The notes below the pieces were generated by a model. It was given only the letters and a program-made list of their open reading frames with translations, did no database searches and was not told the DNA's origin. From Lentzea fradiae (GTDB taxonomy: Bacteria > Actinomycetota > Actinomycetes > Mycobacteriales > Pseudonocardiaceae), in NCBI RefSeq assembly GCF_900100955.1, contig NZ_FNCC01000004.1:186001-250000 (forward strand): a stretch of 64,000 bases of DNA, in the 5' to 3' direction. The position numbers and the translations under genes are program-made. Shown here piece after piece: positions 35,815-44,432 of the stretch (position 1 is the stretch's first letter; the number at the start of each line of letters is the position of its first letter).

Positions 35815-36684
35815 GTGCCTCCAGCGTTCGCGCCGCTCGGGAGCAGGGTGAGGTGCGCAGTGCAGGACGGCTTGCGGCGGGTGACGGCACACGGCGACTC
35901 GGAACGCCCCAACCAGGCCCGCCTCTTCGACTACTACCTCGGGGGAGCGCACAACTTCGCGGTCGACAGGACGCTCGCGGAGGAGAGCATCGCGAAGTTC
36001 CCCGTCGCCGAGATGGCGCGCACGATCAGGTCGTTCTCCCGGCGCGTGGTGCGGCTGTGCGTCGAGGAGTACGGCATCCGCCAGTTCCTCGACCTGGGCA
36101 GCGGCATCCCGACCGCGGGCAACGTCCACGAGGTCGCGCAGTCGGTCGACCCGTCGTGCAGCGTCGTCTACGTCGACCACGACCCGATCACCGTCGCGCA
36201 CGCCCGCACGATGCTGCGGGAGAACCTCAACGCCGCCATCGTGCAGGCCGACGTCTGCGACGTGGGCGCCGTGCTGCGTGATCCCGAGACCCGCAGGCTC
36301 ATCGACTTCACCCAGCCGACCGCCGTGCTGATGGTCGGCATCCTCCCGCACATCACCGACGAGCCCGCGGGCGTCGTCGCGCGCTACCGGGCCGCGCTGT
36401 GCGAGGGCAGCGTCATCGCCCTGACGCACCTGACGAAGGACGTCGAACCGGACGTCGTCGGCAGGCTGGTCGCGCTCGCGCACAGCCTGGGCACCCCGCT
36501 CGTGCCGCGGTCGAAGCAGGACGTGGAGGAGCTCCTCTGCGGCGTGCGGCTGCTGGAGCCCGGCCTGGTGCTCGCGGCGCACTGGCGGGCCGACGGCGAG
36601 CTGCCCGGCACGTCGGCCACGGCGGACGCCTCCACCTACGGCGCCGTCGGCGTCGTCGTCGAACAGGCCGAAGGCCGGGCCTGA
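35815..36684 (+). CDS. Methyltransf_19 (DUF574) SAM-dependent methyltransferase
   Basis: A 289-residue protein of a family typical of actinomycetes. Marks are PNQARLFDYYLGGAHNFAVD at the front, the SAM site QFLDLGSGIPTAGNVHEVAQ, VVYVDHDPITVAHARTML, and ALLVGILPHITDE-like AVLMVGILPHITD. The crystal-fold relatives are Rossmann methyltransferases with unknown substrates. GTG 35815 is used; a start near 35851 is possible. Its stop lies inside the left arm of the terminator at 36671-36714. Confidence 0.9.
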   Translation: MPPAFAPLGSRVRCAVQDGLRRVTAHGDSERPNQARLFDYYLGGAHNFAVDRTLAEESIAKFPVAEMARTIRSFSRRVVRLCVEEYGIRQFLDLGSGIPTAGNVHEVAQSVDPSCSVVYVDHDPITVAHARTMLRENLNAAIVQADVCDVGAVLRDPETRRLIDFTQPTAVLMVGILPHITDEPAGVVARYRAALCEGSVIALTHLTKDVEPDVVGRLVALAHSLGTPLVPRSKQDVEELLCGVRLLEPGLVLAAHWRADGELPGTSATADASTYGAVGVVVEQAEGRA

Positions 36685-36714
36685 GCCGCGGGTCGCGGTG
36701 TCAGGCCCGGCCTT
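36671..36714. terminator. terminator between convergent genes
   Basis: Arms 36671-36684 and 36701-36714 match perfectly over 14 bases; the stop codon of the methyltransferase is in the left arm. It lies 18 bases beyond the DUF5684 gene's stop, so it can end both transcripts. Confidence 0.65.
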
Positions 36715-36732
36715 CGCGGTCGGTCAGGCGGT

Positions 36733-37158
36733 TCAGGCGCCGTAGCCGTAGCCGGGCTGCCCGCCCCCGAGGGCAGCCGGACCGCGGTACTGCGCGTTGC
36801 CGAACGCGAGGATCGCGTAGCCGATCAGGCTGAACAGCCACAGGCCGACGACGCCGAAGACGGTGTCCTTCGCGAACGACTTCGCGATGTCGATCGACAC
36901 GATGACCGACATGACGACGTTCACGAACGGGATCAGCATCAGCAGCAGCCACCAGCCGGGACGGCCGGCGATCTTCAGCCACACGTAGATGTTGTAGATC
37001 GGGATGATCGCAGCCCAGCCGGGCTGGCCGGCCTTCGTGTTGACCTTCCACATGACGATGATGCCGATCACTGCGATGATCAGGCTGATCACCAGGAAGA
37101 AGCCCGAGACGGCTGCGAGCGCAGTCGTGTCGATCTCGGTGGTCGGGTCAGTACCCAC
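36733..37158 (-). CDS. DUF5684-family membrane protein
   Basis: A 141-residue protein from GTG 37158. Three or four membrane segments: FFLVISLIIAVIGIIVMWKV (about 20-39), a short amphipathic AGQPGWAAIIPIYNIYVWLKI, then WWLLLMLIPFVNVVMSVIVSI and VFGVVGLWLFSLIGYAILAF, ending in a Gly/Tyr-rich tail (GGGQPGYGYGA). The PGWAAIIPIYNIYV signature defines DUF5684, often attached to signal peptidase-like proteins. Function unknown; it stands alone here. Confidence 0.8.
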   Translation of the reverse strand: MGTDPTTEIDTTALAAVSGFFLVISLIIAVIGIIVMWKVNTKAGQPGWAAIIPIYNIYVWLKIAGRPGWWLLLMLIPFVNVVMSVIVSIDIAKSFAKDTVFGVVGLWLFSLIGYAILAFGNAQYRGPAALGGGQPGYGYGA

Positions 37159-37283
37159 GGTCGTTCCTTCTTTCCACGCTTACTGGTGCCGGGGGATCGG
37201 CGAGCGGGGACGCTGCCAGCACCGTGCGCGGGTCCAGAGTGGAATTCCCGTTTCGTGAGCCTTTCGAGACCTTCCGTCAACCT

Positions 37284-37757
37284 TCAGCGCGACGCGCCCA
37301 GCTCCTGGAGTGCCTTGCCCTCCACACGCATCACCGTCCACTCGTCCATCGGGACGGCACCGAGCTTCTCGTAGAACGCGATGCTGGGCGCGTTCCAGTT
37401 GAGCACGGACCACTGGAACCTCGTGTACCCCTGGGCGACGCACTCCTGTGCAAGTGTTTCCAGCAGCTGCCTGCCGATGCCGCTGCCGCGGTGTTCCGGC
37501 GTGACGTAGAGGTCTTCGAGGTAGATGCCGTGCACGCCGTCCCACGTCGAGAAGTTGAGGAACCACAAGGCGATCCCGACGACCTCACCGTCCACTTCGG
37601 CCACATGGCCGAACAGCGCCGGGTTGTCGCGGAACAACGCCGTGTGCAACTGCTCCGCGGTGAGGAGGCACAGCTCCGGCGCCTTCTCGTAGAGCGCGAG
37701 CTCGTGCACGAGCCGCACGGTGGCGTCGATGTCACGCGCCTCGATCCGCCGGATCAT
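37284..37757 (-). CDS. GNAT N-acetyltransferase
   Basis: A 157-residue GNAT enzyme, ATG 37757 with GGGAGG upstream. The acetyl-CoA motif A is LEDLYVTPEHRGSGIGRQLLETLA and motif B AFYEKLGAVPM. The N-terminal part (IRRIEARDIDATVRLVHELALYE) resembles diamine/thialysine acetyltransferases such as SpeG-related SAT enzymes; the target may be a polyamine or amino acid. It overlaps the stop of the phosphatase gene by one base (TGATG) and is thus coupled to it, as Rv3216 lies near gpm2 in mycobacteria. Confidence 0.85.
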   Translation of the reverse strand: MIRRIEARDIDATVRLVHELALYEKAPELCLLTAEQLHTALFRDNPALFGHVAEVDGEVVGIALWFLNFSTWDGVHGIYLEDLYVTPEHRGSGIGRQLLETLAQECVAQGYTRFQWSVLNWNAPSIAFYEKLGAVPMDEWTVMRVEGKALQELGASR

Positions 37758-38353
37758 CACACCTCCCACGCCGGGACGTTCAGCCTGCGCACCTGGGGGT
37801 CGCCGCGTTCGTCGCCCAGCTGGCAGGTGCCGGCCGGGTCCAGTCCGAAGTGGACGCCCTGGTCGGGGGCGAGGCCCAGCCACGCCGCGATCAGCACGCG
37901 GCTGAAGTGGCCGTGGCCCACGAGCACCACGTCACCGCCGGGCAGGATCCTGCGCACCTCGTCGAGCACCTTGCGGGCCCGCTCCTGGACCTCGGTGTGC
38001 GACTCGCCGTTCGGCATCGGGTGCGTCCACACCGTCCAGCCGGGGACGCGCTCGCGGATCTGCGGCGTGGTGATGCCCTCGTAGTCGCCGTAGTCCCACT
38101 CGGCGAGGTCCTCGGTCGTCGCGGTCACCTCCAGCCCGGCCAGCTCCGCGGTCCTGGTGGCCCGCCGCCGCGGGCTCGTCAGCACGAGCGCGGGCGCGGA
38201 GTCCGTGCCTCTCAGCCGGGCGAGCGTGGCGCCCGCCCTGCGTGCCTGCTGCTCGCCCTCGGGCGTCAGTTCGATGTCAGTGCGTCCCGTGTGCCTGCCG
38301 GTCTCCGACCACTCGGTCTGGCCGTGGCGCAGCAGGTAGAGGTGGGTGCTCAC
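37757..38353 (-). CDS. histidine phosphatase-family enzyme (Rv3214/gpm2-like)
   Basis: A 198-residue member of the phosphoglycerate mutase-like superfamily. The phosphorylated His lies in YLLRHGQTEWSETGRHTG, the proton donor Glu in LAEWDYGDYEGITTPQI, and the second His in VVLVGHGHFSRVLIAAWL. M. tuberculosis Rv3214 has the same arrangement and acts as an acid phosphatase, not a mutase, so a broad phosphatase is likely. GTG 38353 starts at MSTHLYLL. Confidence 0.9.
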   Translation of the reverse strand: MSTHLYLLRHGQTEWSETGRHTGRTDIELTPEGEQQARRAGATLARLRGTDSAPALVLTSPRRRATRTAELAGLEVTATTEDLAEWDYGDYEGITTPQIRERVPGWTVWTHPMPNGESHTEVQERARKVLDEVRRILPGGDVVLVGHGHFSRVLIAAWLGLAPDQGVHFGLDPAGTCQLGDERGDPQVRRLNVPAWEV

Positions 38354-38421
38354 CTGTTCGATCCTAAGGAGTGACGGCGCGCACGTTTGGACGAGTCCAC
38401 CCAAGAGGTACCCCCCTCGCC

Positions 38422-38586
38422 ATGACTGCCGACCACCCGGACCGCCGGGTCCCCGAAGAAGAAGTGGACCCGCAGGAGATCCGCGAGGCATTCGGCGTCC
38501 GCATCGCCAGAATCCGTGCGGAACTCACGTCGACGTGGAACAAACTGCGTCAGAACGAGCGGAATCTCGATGGGCGGGACCATTAG
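38422..38586 (+). CDS. small acidic-basic hypothetical protein
   Basis: A 54-codon frame with typical high-GC codon use: starts MTADHPDRRVPEEEVDPQEI and ends in a helical, charged segment (FGVRIARIRAELTSTWNKLR). No ribosome site is clear and no family is recognised. The predicted single amphipathic helix and codon pattern favour a real gene, but it could be spurious. Confidence 0.45.
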   Translation: MTADHPDRRVPEEEVDPQEIREAFGVRIARIRAELTSTWNKLRQNERNLDGRDH

Positions 38587-38747
38587 GCCCTGCTCTGAGC
38601 TGCGTCAACCCCGCCATTCGTCTCTTTGATGAACCGATTGGCGTAGTACTCACGTCTGGTTGTGGTATTCGTCGGCGGCTACTGGCCGGTATGTCATCGG
38701 GCGCCGATAGAACGGAACGGATGTCCTTTTCCTGAGAGGACCCGTTC

Positions 38748-41411
38748 ATGCGTCGTTCCATCACGCTCGTGCTCCCCGCACTGCTGGTAGCGGTGCTCCC
38801 GGCGCTGCCGGTGTCGGCCGCGCCCGACCCTCCCTCACCACCCGGCTGGACCCTCACCGGCGACGAGGTCCGGTGGACCAGTCCCACCGCGATGCCCCCG
38901 CGTGACGCGGGTGTCGAGTTCTGGGAGGGCGAGCGCTACCTGGGGCTCGCCAGGGAGTCGTCCGACCTGCGGTCCTTCACGCTGAAGGCCGCTCTGCACA
39001 ACCCGGCCGCACTCGAGGTGAGATCGGCGGGACGCCGGATCGACGTGGCCGAGCCCGCGTCGCCCGGCCAGGCCGTGGCGGGGCTGCCAGATCTGCGACC
39101 GGCGGCGGACGCAGATCCCGGCACCCCCGGCCCGTACGCGACCCGCACCGGTGAGTACTCACTCGACCCGGTGACATTTCCGGGATACCCGCAGGCCCTC
39201 GAGATGGACGCGGTGGTCGTCGCCCCCGTAGACGCTCCCGGCGAGCGCCCGCTCGCGCTCTTCCTGCACGGCAGGCACGTCACCTGCTACGACAAGAACG
39301 ACCCGAACGGGATCGCGCTCGCCTGGCCGTGCCCGGAGGGCCTGACGGCCGTGCCGAGCCACAAGGGCTATTTGAAGGCGCAGCGGCTGCTGGCGTCGCA
39401 GGGCTACCTGACCGTGTCGATCTCCGCGAACGGCGTCAACGCCCAGGACTCCGACGTCGACGCGGGCGCCCAGGCGCGGTCGACGCTGGTGCGCCACCAC
39501 CTGGCGAAGTGGGCGGACTGGACCTCCGGCAGCGGGCCGGTCCCCGACGTCGTGCGGGACTCGGCTCCAGCCGACCTGTCGAACGTGCTGCTGGTGGGCC
39601 ACTCCCGCGGCGGCGAGGGCGTCAACCGCGCCGCGACCGACAGCCTCACCCCGCCCCCCGGCGACACCGGGTTCAGCGGCCCGGTGCGCTGGAACGTCCG
39701 CGGCACCGTGCTGATCGGCCCCACGATCTTCGGCCACAACCCGGCGCCGGACGTGCCCTCGGTGACGTTCCTGCCCGGCTGCGACGGCGACGTCTCCGAC
39801 CTCCAGGGCCAGATCTACCTGGACCAGACCCAGGGCGTGAGCCGCGGCGAGGCGCTGCACAGCGCCTTGTACATGATCGGCGCGAACCACAACTACTTCA
39901 ACAGCGAGTGGACCCCCGGCCAGGCGGAGGCCCCGGCGTTCGACGACTTCGTCTCCCCGCCGCCGGACGAGGTGTGCCAGCCCGGCGCCGCGACCCGCCT
40001 GACCGCGGACCAGCAGCAGACGATGTCCGCCACCTACCTCGCCGCGTCCGCGCGGCTGTTCCTCGCCGGTGACGAGTCCGTGCTGCCGCTGCTCGACGGT
40101 TCGGGCGTCCGCGCCCCGTCCGCCGACCCGGCCCGCGTCCTCTCCCACGCCGTCGGCGGCGACCGCAGGCCGTTCGTCGTGCCGGCGACCTCGACCGAGG
40201 TGTCCGGCGGCGCCCGCCTGTGCGAGCAGACCTCCACCGACGCCACCGTCGCGTGCATCCCCGTCCCCACCGTCCGCTCCCCGCACTTCGCCGTGTTCCG
40301 CGGCGCCGTGGCCCAGCCCGACCGCGTCTCGGTCGCCCTGACCTGGTCCGAAGCGGGCCAGGCGAGCGTCGTCCAGCCCGCGGAACCGGTGTCGCTGAGC
40401 GGCTACCAGGACCTGGCGCTGCGCCTGGCCCTCCCGCCGAACGCGCCGGAGTCCGAGTTCGGCGTCGCGGTGACCGGCCAGGACGGCCGCAGACACGACC
40501 TCGGGTCCGTCTCGGTCACTGGCCTTCCCGGCACCATGAGGACCAGCTCGCTGTGGGCCCAGGAGGTGCGCGTCCCCCTGCCCGGCGGCATCGGCGACGT
40601 GACGGCGCTGGAGCTCGTCCCGCGCTCCGCGTCCGGCGAGGCGTGGCTGATCGACGCCCACGGCCGGAACGAGGGCCTCGTCCCGGTCGTCCCGACGAAC
40701 CTCGGCCGCGTCGACACCGCCATCACGGAGGTCGACGAGGGCGACTCCGGCCGGCGGACGCGGAACGTCGTGGTGACCGCGAACGGCGACGGCACAAGGG
40801 TGTTCCGGCTGTACTACGTCGGTCCGGGCGAAGCCCCCGAGTCCAGGCTCGTGACGCTCCAGCCCGGCCAGACCCGTGCGGTCGTGCCGATCACCTACGA
40901 GGGCAACACCCGGTGGAGCGGGGACGTCCGCCACAGCGTCTCGGTGCAGGCGGTCTCCAACGCGGTGGCCGGCGCGGCACTGGGCCAGCTGCTCGTGCGC
41001 AACGACGACCCGGTCCCCACGATCACGGCCACCCCGATAGCAGGCCGCGCGACCGAGGGCGAACGGCTCAGGTGGAGCCTCACGCTGTCCGCCGCCGCAG
41101 ACTCGCTGATCGCGCTGCGCGCCACCCCGGTGGCCCCCGAGTCCGGCACCGAACTGTCCACAACGGACGTCGACCCCGACTGGTTCCGGTCGAAGACGGG
41201 CGAGGAGCCGGAACCGTCCCGGCCGTTGTCGTCCACCGGTCTCGGCCTCGTGCCGGTGTTCAACCCGGGCGTGACCTCGATCGAGGTCGAGGTTCCGACC
41301 GTGCCCGACACCGAGGCGGAGGGGGTGGAGGTCCTGCGGCTGCGGTTCGAGGGGCTCCAGCCCAGCGGCGGCACGTTCGAGGTGACCGGTGAGGTGACCG
41401 ACGGCGACTGA
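38748..41411 (+). CDS. large secreted alpha/beta-hydrolase with C-terminal beta domains
   Basis: An 887-residue exported protein. Signal peptide MRRSITLVLPALLVAVLPAL to about residue 26. Residues about 140-420 form a hydrolase: LALFLHGRHVTCYD (oxyanion), LLVGHSRGGEGVNRAA (GxSxG nucleophile), a likely acidic residue in FLPGCDGDVSD and IGANHNYFNSEW (His). This is the layout of large bacterial lipase/esterase-type proteins such as PET-hydrolase relatives. Residues about 440-660 are a jelly-roll-like region; the last 200 resemble Calx-beta repeats (ITEVDEGDSGRRTRNVVVT; TEAEGVEVLRLRFEGL). An AT-rich 160-base promoter region precedes it. The natural substrate is unknown. Confidence 0.8.
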   Translation: MRRSITLVLPALLVAVLPALPVSAAPDPPSPPGWTLTGDEVRWTSPTAMPPRDAGVEFWEGERYLGLARESSDLRSFTLKAALHNPAALEVRSAGRRIDVAEPASPGQAVAGLPDLRPAADADPGTPGPYATRTGEYSLDPVTFPGYPQALEMDAVVVAPVDAPGERPLALFLHGRHVTCYDKNDPNGIALAWPCPEGLTAVPSHKGYLKAQRLLASQGYLTVSISANGVNAQDSDVDAGAQARSTLVRHHLAKWADWTSGSGPVPDVVRDSAPADLSNVLLVGHSRGGEGVNRAATDSLTPPPGDTGFSGPVRWNVRGTVLIGPTIFGHNPAPDVPSVTFLPGCDGDVSDLQGQIYLDQTQGVSRGEALHSALYMIGANHNYFNSEWTPGQAEAPAFDDFVSPPPDEVCQPGAATRLTADQQQTMSATYLAASARLFLAGDESVLPLLDGSGVRAPSADPARVLSHAVGGDRRPFVVPATSTEVSGGARLCEQTSTDATVACIPVPTVRSPHFAVFRGAVAQPDRVSVALTWSEAGQASVVQPAEPVSLSGYQDLALRLALPPNAPESEFGVAVTGQDGRRHDLGSVSVTGLPGTMRTSSLWAQEVRVPLPGGIGDVTALELVPRSASGEAWLIDAHGRNEGLVPVVPTNLGRVDTAITEVDEGDSGRRTRNVVVTANGDGTRVFRLYYVGPGEAPESRLVTLQPGQTRAVVPITYEGNTRWSGDVRHSVSVQAVSNAVAGAALGQLLVRNDDPVPTITATPIAGRATEGERLRWSLTLSAAADSLIALRATPVAPESGTELSTTDVDPDWFRSKTGEEPEPSRPLSSTGLGLVPVFNPGVTSIEVEVPTVPDTEAEGVEVLRLRFEGLQPSGGTFEVTGEVTDGD

Positions 41412-41432
41412 CCGGGGTTCCCGGTTTCCCGG

Positions 41433-41473
41433 CGAGACGGCGTCGCGTCCCCTGCGGGAGCGGCGCCGTCTCG
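41433..41473 (+). terminator. terminator after the secreted hydrolase
   Basis: A 10-bp stem, CGAGACGGCG (41433-41442) with CGCCGTCTCG (41464-41473), starts 21 bases after the stop. The 21-base loop can itself pair partly. Confidence 0.55.
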
Positions 41474-41554
41474 GCACTCAGCCCTGTTTGGGTGCGATCT
41501 CACCGAGGTAGCCGCGTACCCACCGAGGGCCAACTCCCGTGACGTGGCTCGGTT

Positions 41555-43990
41555 TTACTCGTTCCATTGAAGGCGGTCTGAAATCCTTGCTATCTCGTTC
41601 CCGAGGTGCGTACTGTGCTCTCGCCAATTCAAGGACGGGTTGGGAACTGAAGACTCCACCGTCCGCCACTGGTTGTCCAGGTATGCCCGGAAATGACCTG
41701 CCCTGCGCAGTCTGTCTATGATTGAGTGTGCATCGGAAATAATTCTCCTGTAAGCATCGTCGACTATTGGTGTGTCGACCACTACTGCATCAAGATACGC
41801 AAACATTCCTGCGAGTACCCGAGCCGTGTAGACCCCGGCCGACGTAACTCGGATATGTTCGACTCCGCTTACGTTGCGCGCACGAGGCGACCTCTCCAAG
41901 ATGCCTTTACGCACTGCTCTCTCTACGGCCCAGGCGATCTGATCAGCACTGAAGCCGCTTTGTTGGCCATATGTGTAAACGTCATCACTGGAGACAAAGC
42001 CCTCAGTTCCTGCCCTGTCTCCAGAGGTCTCGACGTATGCAAGAACCAGCAGAAGCAAGAAGTGCTCTCGCCCATCGGGCTCGGAGATGTCGAAGATGTT
42101 CGCAATCGGTGAGGAGTCAGGCTCGTAGTGTTCGTAGTCGCCGTAGATCGTGGCCCGCAGGAACTCATGTAGTGGGATGTTGTAGTGCTCGCTCTGAGTG
42201 TAGATATCGACAATTTTCCGGGTGTCGACATGGCCGCTTCCGATGAAAGAGGATACGAAGCTCAGTGCCAGCCTGGTGTTTCCTGCTGAAAGGTTGTCGA
42301 TAAGCCTGACAAGATTCTCGTTGTGCTCGAAGTTGTTCAGGAGCACTTCAAGGCAGGCGGTCAAAGAGTCAGATTCGAGAGTGACTTGAGGGTTGAAGCT
42401 TGGAAGTATCGATGGATCTTTGAGTACATTAAGGGCAAAGCTCGTCCGTTTCTTCAGGACGACATCCACGCGCGGCGGTGCGATCGTGAAGACGCGAGGC
42501 TGATAAGCCGAAAGCGTACCTTCGCTCCTGGAGCGATAGAATGTGTCCGGGCGCAGAGAGACGAATACCGTCGCAGGCCACTCGCTGGCGAGTGATTGAG
42601 CAATGAGAAAGACCTGTTCCTGGAGTTCCGATGCGTGCTGGTCTATGTTGTCCAGGAATATGACTACCTGCTTCTGCATACTTCCGCGGAGATGCTCCAT
42701 TGAAGCCAGCAGGTGGGAGGCGCTGTCGGACGTGAGGCGAGCAAGATGGTTCAAGCGTTCGCGCCGGTAAGCAACTTCATCAATTTCGCGAAGTTCGCCG
42801 TAGATTCCCTTGTCAAATCGATTTAGTGCGCCGTGATGCACTGCTTCGACAAACTTGCGGTCGTTGATGTCGATGTCGTACTTCTCGCGGAATTGCCGGA
42901 TCACGTCCTGGATGACGAATTCGCGCAGGTCCGACATGAGGGCCGACTTCTGCCCGAAGTCGACATAGAACACCATGGACTGCTGAAACACTTCTTTCGC
43001 GTCCACGTTGACCAAGTGTCGAATGAACATCGTTTTTCCAACGCCCACATCGCCGAGAAGAATGATTGGGCGTTTGCTGAGTCCCGACGCAAGGATGTCG
43101 CCCGCAAGGTTCGGGCTTATGCTGCCACCGCGGGCCGCTGCGGGCTCAGTTTCAAAGTTCGAGTCCGATTCGTGGAGGAGCGAATATCTGTTCTCGAGTA
43201 TTTGCTTGCTGAGCATGGCGTATTGCGATAGGGCACCGCTTGTGGCGTAGGTCGCGCGAAGAAATTCCTCTTCAAGCTCGGCCGTTCTTGTCAGATCCTC
43301 GAGAAATAGTTCGGCAAGGATCTGCAGCCCAACCCGGATGTCATTTCTGCGCTTTATTCCAGGGTAGTGTGGGATAGATGCGGAAAGTGGCGCCGGCGCG
43401 GACTTCTTGCCGCCCTCTTTGAGAGTTACGTGCAGGTTCCGTGCCTCGATGCCCGGCTTTGACAGGTTATCCCAGAAAAGTCGGAAATTCTCTCTCATGG
43501 CGGAGAGGCTGGGAAATACGAGTGCGTTGCCTTTCAGTGGCGGCACCCCGTCGGTTCGCACGCCGAGAAAGGCGACGATTTGCAGGCCATTACACGCTAC
43601 CGCGAGGGACACCCCTCGGGATGCGCAGTAGCCGGCCACTTGTTCCGCAGCCGCCTTGAGCGGTTTTCCTGCTTCGCCGTCCGTGAGGTTGACCAGTCGC
43701 TGGATGGTGGAAGTCAGTCCAGCCGGGACCGAGAAGTGCTGGCCCTCACGTTTGGCTTCGACAATTAGTCGTGTAAAAGGCCGGCCGATGGAATAGTCGA
43801 CGTACTTTCCTTCGTGTGCCGTCTCGGTTTCTATCTCTGCCAGCGGCCAAGCGAGGACCTTGGTGAGAAGCTGATCGATAAGGTGCAGCCGTGTCGTTGC
43901 CTCGTTGCGTTGAACTTCTGCAACATTTTCGGCCGCCCAGGCGATGAGTTCGTCCAATGCGGCTTTACCTTGATCGTACGGCGTACTCAC
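41555..43990 (-). CDS. HSDR_N-type PD-(D/E)XK nuclease fused to a P-loop NTPase; candidate defence protein
   Basis: An 811-residue protein from GTG 43990. Residues 25-90 match the type I restriction subunit N-terminal nuclease domain: ATTRLHLIDQLLTKVLAWP, then Asp65 in YVDYSIG and Glu78-x-Lys80 in LIVEAKREG. Residues ~300-500 are a STAND/AAA-like NTPase: Walker A LLGDVGVGKTMFI (313-320), Walker B VVIFLDNIDQ (442-450) and an arginine sensor in VFVSLRPDTFY. The last 300 residues are helical with a winged-helix-like end (AVRKGILERSPRARNV). There is no methylase, specificity subunit or helicase nearby. Codon use is clearly more AT-rich than its neighbours, pointing to transfer. The domain logic (nuclease effector, NTPase switch) resembles Avs-like and other one-gene anti-phage systems, but the chain is shorter than Avs and lacks obvious TPR repeats. 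The function is inferred, not shown. Confidence 0.75.
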   Translation of the reverse strand: MSTPYDQGKAALDELIAWAAENVAEVQRNEATTRLHLIDQLLTKVLAWPLAEIETETAHEGKYVDYSIGRPFTRLIVEAKREGQHFSVPAGLTSTIQRLVNLTDGEAGKPLKAAAEQVAGYCASRGVSLAVACNGLQIVAFLGVRTDGVPPLKGNALVFPSLSAMRENFRLFWDNLSKPGIEARNLHVTLKEGGKKSAPAPLSASIPHYPGIKRRNDIRVGLQILAELFLEDLTRTAELEEEFLRATYATSGALSQYAMLSKQILENRYSLLHESDSNFETEPAAARGGSISPNLAGDILASGLSKRPIILLGDVGVGKTMFIRHLVNVDAKEVFQQSMVFYVDFGQKSALMSDLREFVIQDVIRQFREKYDIDINDRKFVEAVHHGALNRFDKGIYGELREIDEVAYRRERLNHLARLTSDSASHLLASMEHLRGSMQKQVVIFLDNIDQHASELQEQVFLIAQSLASEWPATVFVSLRPDTFYRSRSEGTLSAYQPRVFTIAPPRVDVVLKKRTSFALNVLKDPSILPSFNPQVTLESDSLTACLEVLLNNFEHNENLVRLIDNLSAGNTRLALSFVSSFIGSGHVDTRKIVDIYTQSEHYNIPLHEFLRATIYGDYEHYEPDSSPIANIFDISEPDGREHFLLLLVLAYVETSGDRAGTEGFVSSDDVYTYGQQSGFSADQIAWAVERAVRKGILERSPRARNVSGVEHIRVTSAGVYTARVLAGMFAYLDAVVVDTPIVDDAYRRIISDAHSIIDRLRRAGHFRAYLDNQWRTVESSVPNPSLNWREHSTHLGNEIARISDRLQWNE

Positions 43991-44066
43991 GATCGCCTGC
44001 TCCCACCTTTAGGCCGACGAGACCCCGGCCCTTTGCTGAGGGCGCTGACGAGATGGTATCCCCATG

Positions 44067-44142
44067 TCACAGTGTGATCATCTGCCGACCGGCGCACCCC
44101 GATGGTTGAGTCCACGCACGCTGCCGGGCGGTCACACTGTGA
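44067..44142. promoter_or_regulatory. paired palindromes TCACAGTGTGA and TCACACTGTGA
   Basis: TCACA-G-TGTGA at 44067-44077 and TCACA-C-TGTGA at 44132-44142 are each symmetric and are exact reverse complements of each other. They lie 77 and 142 bases before the start of the nuclease-NTPase gene, 65 bases apart. A looping or cooperative repressor could bind; no candidate regulator is adjacent. Confidence 0.5.
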
Positions 44143-44371
44143 TCTCGGGTCGTGTCACCGATCTGATCCGCGAGCCGCGGTGCGGGCGATCAGTCTGTCA
44201 GGGCGCGAGTGGTTCCTGGCTGAGTGCGGACCTCGTCGCGGTGCAGACCAAGCCCTGGCCACGTGTGGTAGCGCGTTGATCTTGGGGGAGTGTCTGAGCA
44301 CTTCCACTTCGCACCGTCCACAAGGGCGAACTTGGGCCGTCTGGGGCCGTTCAGCAGCCCCCGATGACGAG

Positions 44372-44418
44372 AAACGACGCTGACCTGCGAAAAAGTTCTT
44401 CGCAGGTCAGCGTCGTTT
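44372..44418 (-). terminator. sodN terminator
   Basis: A perfect 20-bp stem (44372-44391 with 44399-44418, 7-base loop) begins 14 bases beyond the sodN stop. It ends in a short A/T run on both sides. Confidence 0.8.
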
Positions 44419-44432
44419 ACAAGGCTTCGATC

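Larger units (their letters stand above)
43991..44432. other. 442-base gap upstream of the nuclease-NTPase gene
   Basis: No gene is supported. It carries the promoter side of the nuclease-NTPase gene with two TCACA/TGTGA palindromes, and at its right end the sodN terminator. The stretch 44150-44360 returns gradually to the base composition of the chromosome and shows nothing recognisable, nor an attachment-site repeat that I could find. Confidence 0.5.

Noticed and set aside
41478-41669. 63-codon minus-strand frame as a complete gene
   Set aside because: Most of it is out of frame within the nuclease-NTPase gene; only its last 25 codons might be a remnant.
41555-43990. type I restriction subunit HsdR
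   Set aside because: The helicase motor domains are absent and no hsdM or hsdS lies nearby; only the N-terminal nuclease domain is similar.
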